Origin: Planctomycetota bacterium
GTDB lineage: Bacteria > Planctomycetota > Phycisphaerae > WQYP01
DNA: 7,542 bases
Reading direction: 5' to 3'
Assembly (NCBI GenBank): GCA_021828925.1
Contig: JAJZCT010000152.1
Coordinates: forward strand, 1 to 7,542
Shown: in pieces, positions 1-6,166 of the stretch
Layout of the letters: every line of letters begins with the position of its first letter
Numbering within the stretch: position 1 is the stretch's first letter
Translations under genes and position numbers: made by a program
The notes under the pieces: model-generated
Seen by the model: the letters and a program-made list of their open reading frames with translations, nothing else
Databases searched by the model: none
What the model was told of the DNA's origin: nothing

Positions 1-437
1 CCACTACTCCCAAAGATACCGCGTTAAATATCCGGAGCACTGGGGAATTTGTGGTGAATCTGGTAACCGAGGACACGGTCGAAAAAATGAATGAATGCTC
101 GGTGGATTTTCCCAATGGCACCAGTGAGGTGGAAAAAATCGGTTTAACTTGTGTTGCAGGGCGGCAAGTGAAAGCGCCCCATTTGGCGGAATCCGCGGCA
201 AGTTTTGAATGCCGCCTCGTACAATATGCCGAGATCGGAGATAATCTGGTGTTTATTGGGCAGATTGTGCATTTGCGGATTGCCGATGAACTATATGATG
301 CGGACAAAAAGCACATTCGTGGCGAAGTGTTCCACCCGGTAGGGCGTATGGGTGCTCCGGCGACGTACGTGCGATCCCGTGATCGATTCAATATGCCTCG
401 GCTGAATTACCAGCAGTGGTTGAAGAAGCATCAATGA
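1..437 (+). CDS. Flavin reductase-like FMN-binding protein, 5'-truncated
   Basis: The reading frame is open from base 3 to the TGA at 435-437, giving about 144 residues with no start in the window, so the N-terminal part lies upstream. The opening residues (KDTALNIRSTGEFVVNLV) match the conserved segment of the flavin reductase-like domain (FMN-binding split barrel), in which 'KDT..NI..TGEFVVN' follows the first strands. Next come an 'ECS.DFP.G.SE.EKIGLT' segment, the dimer-core strand 'ASFECRLVQYAEIGDNLVFIGQIVHLRI', and the typical C-terminal 'PVGRMGAPATYVRSRDRFNMPRL'. Family members are usually around 200 residues, so roughly a quarter is missing. Known relatives bind FMN and either reduce flavin with NAD(P)H or act as flavin-dependent oxidoreductases; the substrate cannot be told from sequence. 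A GTG at 51 lies inside the conserved domain and is not the true start. Its stop overlaps the end of the convergent membrane-protein gene, and no terminator is visible between them. Confidence 0.85.
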   Translation, partial: TTPKDTALNIRSTGEFVVNLVTEDTVEKMNECSVDFPNGTSEVEKIGLTCVAGRQVKAPHLAESAASFECRLVQYAEIGDNLVFIGQIVHLRIADELYDADKKHIRGEVFHPVGRMGAPATYVRSRDRFNMPRLNYQQWLKKHQ

Positions 438-2104
438 ATGCGCCAAATCGAAAAATAGTGTCCTTGCCATAGTAACGAAAATTTACGGCGAACCGGCGAG
501 AAGGCTGGATTAACCCATAATCCGAATTTCCCATACCCGTGTCGCACGACAATATAATGTGCCGCCATAGCTTCGCTTTTAAGCCGTCGCATTTCTATTG
601 CCGTAGGAATTCCCGGTTCGGGAAACCAGCTTAAGGGCATGGTCATGCCCTTGGGCATCCATGGCAAATAGCCGTTGGAAAGTATCAACGTGTGATGGCC
701 CCGCACTTTCCGGCAGACGTACCGCCATTGTGCGGCTTGCTGCGGGTAGGCCCATAAATATCCGGTTTGCTTATCGCGTATTTTATTTTGCCAGCACCAG
801 AACGTCAGGCCTGTATTGCGGGCTTGACTGCACAGCGCCATGATTCCCAATACCGTCGCCACCTGGAACTGCCTGGCCCCGCAGCGGCTGATTACCAGAG
901 CCGCAAACAGAACCGGCATATAAGAATAATATTCCCAGGCATATTTCCAGCCGTAAAAACCCAGTACGAAAGCGACGTGCATGATGGCGATGGAAATCGC
1001 CGTTTCCATTAATCGGTTGGGCGTATGCACCCAATCGGCGATCAGGCCCCCGACGTAATGCGTCTTGCCGATATTTTCTGGAGTATGTTTTTGCCGCAAT
1101 CCACGTATCAGTAAACCCCATAACAGAATCGCGGACATAACCAGCCACAGCCCGGCAGGCGTAATAATATAGTAATACCACGGGTGATAGGCCGGCGACC
1201 AGAACCGCAAACCGCTGCCGGAAAAAAAACCGAAATGGGTGTCCTTGTAGGTGCGCATTCCGGTGATCGGTACGATGGTTAAAAGCAGCGATTGAATTCC
1301 AAATCGCCAGATCATCGCCACGGCCATCAGTACACCGGTTACCATCGCCGGTGCGGTGCGCCGCAGTAACCCGGACCAGCGGCGCTCATGGCGGTAACAA
1401 TCTATCATCGTCCAAATCACCAGTAGCAAACCGTACACATAGGCCATGGATGGTTTAACAAATAAACACGCCGTGCAGATCGCCAGCGCGCGTTGCCGCC
1501 GCCCGCTGGCCTGTTCCGCGATAGCCCACAGCAGCAGCAGGGCCTCCAGTGGGTGGGTGAGGGTCAGATAGCATGGCATGATCGCTACGGGCAGTGCGAT
1601 AAATAAAAATACCAGGGCGGGACGTGATAATTTCAGTGCGACAGCAAAGCGGGCGATCATCACTGCCATGAGCACTTCCATGACGGATGTCATCAGCAGA
1701 TAGGCCGCCGGGGTACGACCCAGAATCGCAAATCCCCAGTGGGCCACGATGAGGCTTGCCAAGCCGTGGGTGTAGCCAAAATCAATGGCCGGCTTCATTC
1801 CCATGGAAATCAGCAAATCGCCTTTTAATGCGGTGCCGGGATCAAAGAATGAAAAAAATGTCCAGCCGGCAATCCGGGGCAACTGCCAAAGCTGCAACAG
1901 CACCAGTAAAATCGCGAAACCGGTAGCCAATATAAGTATCCGGCGGCGCGGCGTTGCGTGATGCGGCGGGGTAGTGCTGCGGGTTTTTTGATCAGTTCCC
2001 GTGGTGGATTTTATCGCGACATCCTTCATGGCCGGAATTCTAACGGAAATAACGCCCGGCGCGGCAGATGTCCAGCGGACGGGAACGTATTTGTATCGCA
2101 TCAT
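431..2104 (-). CDS. Polytopic membrane protein, GT-C glycosyltransferase-like, function unassigned
   Basis: This is a 557-residue integral membrane protein. A polar N-terminal tail rich in Thr, Pro and Arg ends in RRR at 53-55, just before the first hydrophobic segment (about 56-76), which suggests a cytoplasmic N-terminus. By eye there are roughly nine to eleven hydrophobic segments, at about 56-76, 114-129, 133-155, 162-182, 184-197, 206-234, 250-281, 308-334, 366-384, 392-407 and 412-426. A mostly soluble C-terminal domain of about 130 residues follows. The first loop (residues 87-130: FFDPGTALKG, then DFGYTHGLASLIV, then LGRTPAAYLL) resembles the acidic first periplasmic loop of GT-C lipid-linked sugar transferases of the ArnT/PMT/GT87 type, which carries conserved Asp and Gly. 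No diagnostic catalytic motif is certain, so donor and acceptor are unknown. The start is uncertain: ATG 2104 lacks a good ribosome-binding site, and Met26 (base 2029) is an alternative that removes a non-conserved-looking tail. The gene stands alone on this strand, divergent from pgk. Confidence 0.72.
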   Translation of the reverse strand: MMRYKYVPVRWTSAAPGVISVRIPAMKDVAIKSTTGTDQKTRSTTPPHHATPRRRILILATGFAILLVLLQLWQLPRIAGWTFFSFFDPGTALKGDLLISMGMKPAIDFGYTHGLASLIVAHWGFAILGRTPAAYLLMTSVMEVLMAVMIARFAVALKLSRPALVFLFIALPVAIMPCYLTLTHPLEALLLLWAIAEQASGRRQRALAICTACLFVKPSMAYVYGLLLVIWTMIDCYRHERRWSGLLRRTAPAMVTGVLMAVAMIWRFGIQSLLLTIVPITGMRTYKDTHFGFFSGSGLRFWSPAYHPWYYYIITPAGLWLVMSAILLWGLLIRGLRQKHTPENIGKTHYVGGLIADWVHTPNRLMETAISIAIMHVAFVLGFYGWKYAWEYYSYMPVLFAALVISRCGARQFQVATVLGIMALCSQARNTGLTFWCWQNKIRDKQTGYLWAYPQQAAQWRYVCRKVRGHHTLILSNGYLPWMPKGMTMPLSWFPEPGIPTAIEMRRLKSEAMAAHYIVVRHGYGKFGLWVNPAFSPVRRKFSLLWQGHYFSIWRIH

Positions 2105-2109
2105 GTCGC

Positions 2110-2138
2110 TTGACCACTGGGTAGGTATTTCCTAGCAT
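2110..2138 (+). promoter_or_regulatory. Candidate sigma70-type promoter for pgk
   Basis: TTGACC at 2110-2115 (five of six to the -35 consensus) is followed by a 17-base spacer and TAGCAT at 2133-2138 (four of six to the -10 consensus). Transcription would begin near 2145, giving a leader of about 60 bases before the pgk ATG. It is the best promoter-like pair I see in the divergent intergenic region and would serve pgk and possibly the genes after it. The -35 element begins only five bases from the ATG at 2104 of the divergent membrane-protein gene. Planctomycete-type promoters are poorly characterised, so the match to the E. coli consensus is suggestive only. Confidence 0.4.
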
Positions 2139-2204
2139 AACGGCTTGTTTCCGCACCGCGGGTTGGTTGTGGGATAAACGTATGTTCAGGAAGCAGGAAG
2201 AAAC

Positions 2205-3395
2205 ATGGCCAAGAAAACGATCTCCCAGTTGGATGTTAAAGGTAAACGGGTATTGGTACGGGTGGATTTTAACGTTCCCTTGGATGGGGCTGGAAAAATT
2301 ACCGATGACCGCCGAATTGTTTCAGCGCTGCCGACCATTGAAAATATTATCAAACGCGGTGGCAAAGCGGTTTTGATGAGCCATCTCGGCCGGCCAAAAT
2401 CCGGGCCGGAGGCGAAGTTTTCTCTTAAGCCAGCGGCGGAACATGTGGGCCTTTTGTTAAAAAAGAAGGTAAAGCTTGCACCGGATTGCGTAGGGGCGGC
2501 TGCGGAAGCAGTGGTTGCCCAGATGGCTGATGGCGATGTGGTGGTGCTGGAAAATACGCGATTCCATAAAGGTGAGGAAAAAAATGATCCGGCTTTTGCG
2601 GCACAGTTGGCCAAGCTGGGGGATCTGTATTGTAATGACGCCTTCGGAACGGCCCATCGGCAACATGCCTCTACCTATGGAGTGGCCGAAATTTTGGGGC
2701 CGGGTAAACGCGTGATCGGCTTCCTGATTGAAAAAGAATTGAAGTTTCTTGGAGAGGCGCTGGATCATCCCAGTCGCCCCTTTATTGCCATTCTCGGCGG
2801 CGCGAAGGTTTCCGATAAAATTGCCGTCATTGAAAATCTGCTGCGAAAGGCCGACACCATCCTGATCGGCGGAGCGATGGCGTACACATTTTTCCTCGCG
2901 CAAGGCAAGCAGATTGGCAAGTCCCTGGCGGAACGGGATAAGGTAAATTTGGCGGGGGATCTGCTGGCGAAGGGCGAAGGCAAACTGGTCTTGCCAATGG
3001 ATACGGTTGTAGCCTCGGAAATTTCCGATACGGCCGTCACCGCGGTGGTGGAAGGGAAAATTCCGGATGACAAAGAAGGTCTGGACATTGGCCCCAAAAC
3101 GATTGCCGATTACAAGAATCGGATTCGCTCGGCTCGCACAGTGGTATGGAATGGTCCCATGGGAGTCTTTGAGAAAAAGCCGTTCCAGGCGGGAACACGT
3201 GCTGTGGCCGAAAGCTTAGCGGATATCACAGGGCATGGAGCCACGACCATCATAGGCGGTGGCGATTCCGCGGCAGCTATCGAGCAGTTTGGCTTGGCGG
3301 CCAAAGTGTCGCACGTGTCCACGGGCGGGGGAGCAAGCTTGGAATTTATGGAAGGTCGCGGATTTCCGTGCATCGACATTCTCGATACGGTATGA
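2205..3395 (+). CDS. pgk: Phosphoglycerate kinase
   Basis: Cytoplasmic enzyme of glycolysis and the Calvin cycle that transfers phosphate between 1,3-bisphosphoglycerate and ADP. At 396 residues it has the normal bacterial length and all expected motifs. The N-terminal 3-phosphoglycerate domain shows RVDFNVPL (Asp21, Asn23), Arg37, SHLGRP (His60, Arg63), ENTRFHKGEE (Arg119) and the AHR motif (Arg152). The C-terminal nucleotide domain shows GGAKVSDK (Lys201, Lys205), ILIGGAMAYTF, WNGPMGVFE (residues 315-323, Glu323), the glycine loop GGGDSAAA (351-358) and STGGGASLE (372-380). The ATG at 2205 is supported by two AGGAAG boxes (2188-2193 and 2195-2200), the strongest ribosome-binding region in the window, which fits high expression. 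It is the first gene of the plus-strand run. The next gene, rpe, begins 166 bases later, a gap long enough to hold a second promoter or processing site, although I find no convincing one. I see no truncation or missing catalytic residue. Confidence 0.98.
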   Translation: MAKKTISQLDVKGKRVLVRVDFNVPLDGAGKITDDRRIVSALPTIENIIKRGGKAVLMSHLGRPKSGPEAKFSLKPAAEHVGLLLKKKVKLAPDCVGAAAEAVVAQMADGDVVVLENTRFHKGEEKNDPAFAAQLAKLGDLYCNDAFGTAHRQHASTYGVAEILGPGKRVIGFLIEKELKFLGEALDHPSRPFIAILGGAKVSDKIAVIENLLRKADTILIGGAMAYTFFLAQGKQIGKSLAERDKVNLAGDLLAKGEGKLVLPMDTVVASEISDTAVTAVVEGKIPDDKEGLDIGPKTIADYKNRIRSARTVVWNGPMGVFEKKPFQAGTRAVAESLADITGHGATTIIGGGDSAAAIEQFGLAAKVSHVSTGGGASLEFMEGRGFPCIDILDTV

Positions 3396-3561
3396 TTCAA
3401 TAAGGATTGAACAGGGAAATGGGTCCTTTTCGCGCAATAGCGCCGGGGAAAGGTTCCGCGTGATGCCCTGATTTGATAAAAGCGGATCGTGCGAACGAGA
3501 TTGTTTAAGCGGGCTGCTTCGACCAAGCGTTTTTTGTTGGCAACATTGGGATGCCTGAAGA

Positions 3562-4251
3562 ATGAACAGCGTGTTTTTGCGTCCGCCGCACTTGCCTCTG
3601 GTAGCGCCATCCATTCTGGCGGCTGACTTTGGGCGTCTGGCCGAAGAGGCCGCCGATATTGAACGTGCCGGTGCTGATCTTCTGCATGTAGATGTGATGG
3701 ATGGCCACTTTGTCCCCAATTTGACGATGGGGCCGGATATTGTTCTGGCATTGGCGCGGGCGTGTCATCTTATGCAGGATGTGCATCTGATGGTGACTGA
3801 TCCGCAAGATTTTGTTAAGCCATTTATTGAAGCGGGGGCCGGGCATATTACATTTCACATTGAAGCGCCGGGGCTCACGCGTTTCGGTGCGGTCGATTTA
3901 ATTAAACGAATACATGATCTGGGGGCGACCGCGGGTATTTCGTTAAACCCCGAAACCCCGCCTGAGGCGCTTAAGGCGGTGCTTAGTCAGGTTGATTTGG
4001 TGCTGGTGATGAGCGTGCATCCAGGCTTTACCGGCCAAAGCTTTATGCCCGAAGTGCTCAATAAGGTACGCACGCTACGTAATGAGCTGGAACCCCGTCA
4101 GCGGCTTTCGATTGATGGCGGTATTGGTATACGCACCGCGCACGACGCTCTGGAGGCTGGTGCGGATGTACTGGTGGCGGGCGCGGCGATATTCCGCGCT
4201 TCCCACCGCGCCTCGACGATTCAATTGTTACGCGGTGATTACCCGCGTTAA
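3562..4251 (+). CDS. rpe: Ribulose-phosphate 3-epimerase
   Basis: Interconverts D-ribulose 5-phosphate and D-xylulose 5-phosphate in the pentose phosphate and Calvin pathways; a cytoplasmic, metal-dependent TIM barrel. The 229 residues match the family length. Visible motifs are VAPSILAADFGRL (Ser17, strand 1), HVDVMDGHFVPN (metal ligand His42, catalytic Asp44), DVHLMV (metal ligand His75), GISLNPETP, the phosphate loop VHPGFTGQSF (residues 152-161) and SIDGGI (Asp185, the second catalytic acid/base), ending with the phosphate-binding GADVLVAGAAIF. The loop has HPGFTGQ where many homologues have NPGFGGQ; this is a mild variant and does not suggest loss of function. The ATG at 3562 puts the conserved 'APSILAAD' about 15 residues in, as usual; only a weak GAAG lies just upstream. 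The ATG at 3551 is out of frame. Pgk before it and FabI 48 bases after it share the strand, so co-transcription is likely but not shown. Confidence 0.97.
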   Translation: MNSVFLRPPHLPLVAPSILAADFGRLAEEAADIERAGADLLHVDVMDGHFVPNLTMGPDIVLALARACHLMQDVHLMVTDPQDFVKPFIEAGAGHITFHIEAPGLTRFGAVDLIKRIHDLGATAGISLNPETPPEALKAVLSQVDLVLVMSVHPGFTGQSFMPEVLNKVRTLRNELEPRQRLSIDGGIGIRTAHDALEAGADVLVAGAAIFRASHRASTIQLLRGDYPR

Positions 4252-4299
4252 TAGTCTTTAAATTCGGCGGAAAAACTTTCAGATAAAGGGTGTTACACT

Positions 4300-5082
4300 A
4301 TGTCCATGCTGGCGGGAAAAAAGGCTTTTATTTTTGGTGTGCTCAATGAGTATTCCATTGGGTGGCACATCGCCCAGGAACTCCATAAGGCGGGGTGCCA
4401 ACTGGGATTTTCCTATCTGCCGGGCGAAAAAATCCAGCGTCGGGTCGTCAAAGCCGTGGAGCAATTTTCCCCTAAATTTCTCGCCCCGTGTGATGTCAGC
4501 AAAGATGAAGATATTAAATCCGCTTTTCAGCAGGCTGGTGAAGCGTTCGGCACGTTTGATATTCTGGTGCACTCTCTGGCCTTTGCCCCGGCCGAGTCGT
4601 TGCATAATCCTTTTCTACAAACCAGCCGTGAAGCTTGGAAAATGGCCCTGGATATTAGTGCGTATTCGCTTCTGGCCATGGCCCGCGAGGCGCAGCCACT
4701 GATGAACCCCAATGGCTCCATTATCACCATGAGTTATCTGGGCGCGGAAAAATATATACCTATGTACAACGTCATGGCCGTTGCCAAAGCGGCTTTGGAG
4801 TGTACGGTGCGCTATCTGGCCGCTGAGATGAGTCGGCACGAAAAACATATTCGGGTCAACGCCATCAGCGCGGGAGCCATTAAAACCATGGCGGCGCGCG
4901 GCATAGGCGATATTGATAAAATGATGGCCCATTATACTGAGAAATCACCGTTGCCCTGGAATGTGGATGAAGCGGCGTCGCATGTCGGTAAAACCGCAGT
5001 TTATCTCTGTTCCGACTTATCCTCCGGGGTTACCGGAGAAACACTTTATGTCGATGGCGGATATAACATTGTCGGGTGGTAA
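4300..5082 (+). CDS. fabI: Enoyl-[acyl-carrier-protein] reductase (NADH), FabI type
   Basis: Carries out the last reduction of each type II fatty-acid elongation cycle, turning trans-2-enoyl-ACP into acyl-ACP with NAD(P)H in the cytoplasm. It is a divergent short-chain dehydrogenase/reductase of 260 residues, typical for FabI. The N-terminal nucleotide-binding segment is KKAFIFGVLNEYSIGWHIA (about 7-25), followed by the Asp-containing CDVSKDED (64-71). The FabI-specific active site is intact: SYLGAEKYIPMYNVMAVAK gives Tyr146, Tyr156 and Lys163, the Tyr-x6-Lys spacing that separates FabI from ordinary SDRs. Then come RVNAISAGAIKTMAARGI (186-202) and the C-terminal SGVTGETLYVDGGYNIVGW. At the site equivalent to E. 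coli Gly93 the sequence has Ala94 (HSLAFAP), a variant I recall from other bacterial FabIs. The ATG at 4300 has AAAGGG at 4285-4290 as a modest ribosome-binding site. A perfect short hairpin starts at the base after the stop. Confidence 0.97.
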   Translation: MSMLAGKKAFIFGVLNEYSIGWHIAQELHKAGCQLGFSYLPGEKIQRRVVKAVEQFSPKFLAPCDVSKDEDIKSAFQQAGEAFGTFDILVHSLAFAPAESLHNPFLQTSREAWKMALDISAYSLLAMAREAQPLMNPNGSIITMSYLGAEKYIPMYNVMAVAKAALECTVRYLAAEMSRHEKHIRVNAISAGAIKTMAARGIGDIDKMMAHYTEKSPLPWNVDEAASHVGKTAVYLCSDLSSGVTGETLYVDGGYNIVGW

Positions 5083-5098
5083 CGCGGAATGGTCCGCG
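5083..5098 (+). other. Perfect 6-bp hairpin immediately after the fabI stop
   Basis: CGCGGA (5083-5088), loop ATGG (5089-5092) and TCCGCG (5093-5098) form a fully paired, GC-rich stem beginning at the first base after the TAA. The nearest T run (TTTT at 5111-5114) lies 12 bases beyond the stem, so this is not a canonical intrinsic terminator. It could pause or partly terminate transcription, or shield the 3' end of a processed fabI message, leaving tsaC and alr less expressed. A chance palindrome of this size is also possible. Confidence 0.3.
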
Positions 5099-5140
5099 GC
5101 CCGTTGCTCGTTTTAATATTCCACGTGAAGAATTTCCGCC

Positions 5141-6166
5141 GTGCTGACTCGCATTGAACCCGCTGATTTCGGCCTGCAGGAAGCCGCTGATTTAATCCGT
5201 CGCGGAGAACTTGTCGCCTTTCCCACGGAAACAGTTTATGGCTTAGGTGGAGATGCAGGCAACGCGTCCGCCATTGAACGAATTTATCAGGTTAAGGGGC
5301 GCCCCGGCAATAATCCGCTGATTGTGCATGTGCCGGATGTTGCGGCTGCGCAAAGCTATTCAGCCGGATTTTCCGCCTTGGCTGCGGTGTTGGCTCAAGC
5401 ATTCTGGCCCGGCCCCTTGACTCTGGTTTTGCACCGCAATGACCGAATATGTCCGGCTGTCTCCGCGGGGAAAAACACCGTGGCGATTCGTTGCCCCCAT
5501 AATCCCGTCGCGCAGGCGCTGTTACAGGCAGCCGACCGGCCCATTGCCGCACCGAGCGCCAACTGTTCCGGTCATACGTCGCCTACCACGGCACAGCATG
5601 TCTACGACGAACTCGCTGGGCGTATTTCCCTGATTCTTGATGGCGGCCCATGCCAGATCGGCTTGGAGTCCACTGTGGTGGATGTAACGGGGGAATCCCC
5701 GGTGATTTTGCGCCCGGGGGCTGTTACACAGATCATGCTGGCCCAATGTCTTAGTGCCGCCGGATTTTTCCAGCAAGTCACGGTGTCAACCAAGTACGCC
5801 GGCAGTTCCGCAAATGAGCCTTTGCATAGTCCGGGCCAATTGGAAAGTCATTACGCCCCGCGCACCGCAGCCTATCGCTTTTACGCCTCTGATCTGCCAA
5901 GATTGAACGCCTGTTTACTCACCATGCGGAATCAGCGTATCGGAATGCTATGCCTGGAAGGATTTGCCGTTCCCGCGGGAATGGCGAAAATACGTGTATT
6001 GCCTGCCTCTGAGCCAGCGTGCGCCAGAGCGCTATACGGTTCTCTACGCGAGTTGGACGCCGCAGGCTGTGATGTGCTACTGGTACAATGCCCGGAAAAT
6101 AATTTTGGCGTATGGGCGGCCATTGAAGACCGCCTGCGCCGCGCTACGAAAGAACTGCCCCTATGA
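5141..6166 (+). CDS. tsaC: L-threonylcarbamoyladenylate synthase, TsaC/Sua5 type (long form)
   Basis: Makes threonylcarbamoyl-AMP from threonine, bicarbonate and ATP, the first step of t6A modification at position 37 of ANN-decoding tRNAs; TsaB/D/E partners complete the transfer. The 341 residues include both parts of the long Sua5 form. The YrdC/TsaC domain (about 8-200) shows AFPTETVYGLG (26-36), the nucleotide/substrate motif VKGRPGNNPLIVH (Lys52, Arg54), FWPGPLTLVL, APSAN (Ser139, Asn141), GLESTVVD and ILRPGAV. A linker with the typical SPGQLESHYAPR (230-241) leads into the smaller Sua5 domain (about 242-338), ending in YGSLRELDAAGCDVLLVQ. The start is GTG at 5141, which places the domain as usual; GAAG about 10 bases upstream is a weak ribosome-binding site. 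It lies 58 bases after fabI, beyond a small hairpin. Its stop overlaps the alr start as ATGA. Short TsaC (YrdC) lacks the C-terminal domain, so this is the Sua5/YwlC-like architecture. Confidence 0.95.
   Translation: MLTRIEPADFGLQEAADLIRRGELVAFPTETVYGLGGDAGNASAIERIYQVKGRPGNNPLIVHVPDVAAAQSYSAGFSALAAVLAQAFWPGPLTLVLHRNDRICPAVSAGKNTVAIRCPHNPVAQALLQAADRPIAAPSANCSGHTSPTTAQHVYDELAGRISLILDGGPCQIGLESTVVDVTGESPVILRPGAVTQIMLAQCLSAAGFFQQVTVSTKYAGSSANEPLHSPGQLESHYAPRTAAYRFYASDLPRLNACLLTMRNQRIGMLCLEGFAVPAGMAKIRVLPASEPACARALYGSLRELDAAGCDVLLVQCPENNFGVWAAIEDRLRRATKELPL

Noticed and set aside
783..1181. Minus-strand frame of 132 residues inside the membrane-protein gene
   Set aside because: It is fully contained in another frame of the 557-residue membrane protein, on the same strand, with Arg-rich composition and no domain. 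It is a shadow, and the host frame shows no sign of a frameshift.
2173..2178. GATAAA just before pgk as an alternative -10 element
   Set aside because: The nearest -35-like hexamer (TTGTTT, 2145-2150) is 22 bases away, too far; the TTGACC/TAGCAT pair is clearly better.
3515..3535. Short stem TGCTT/AAGCG followed by six T's before rpe, terminator-like
   Set aside because: The stem is only five pairs including a G-U wobble, and extending it gives a mismatch. This is too weak to call an intrinsic terminator, although the T run is in the right place.
3110..3751. Minus-strand frame of 213 residues across the end of pgk and the start of rpe
   Set aside because: It lies antisense to two certain genes, has no recognisable domain, and has the low-complexity Pro/Arg/Ser look of a shadow frame.
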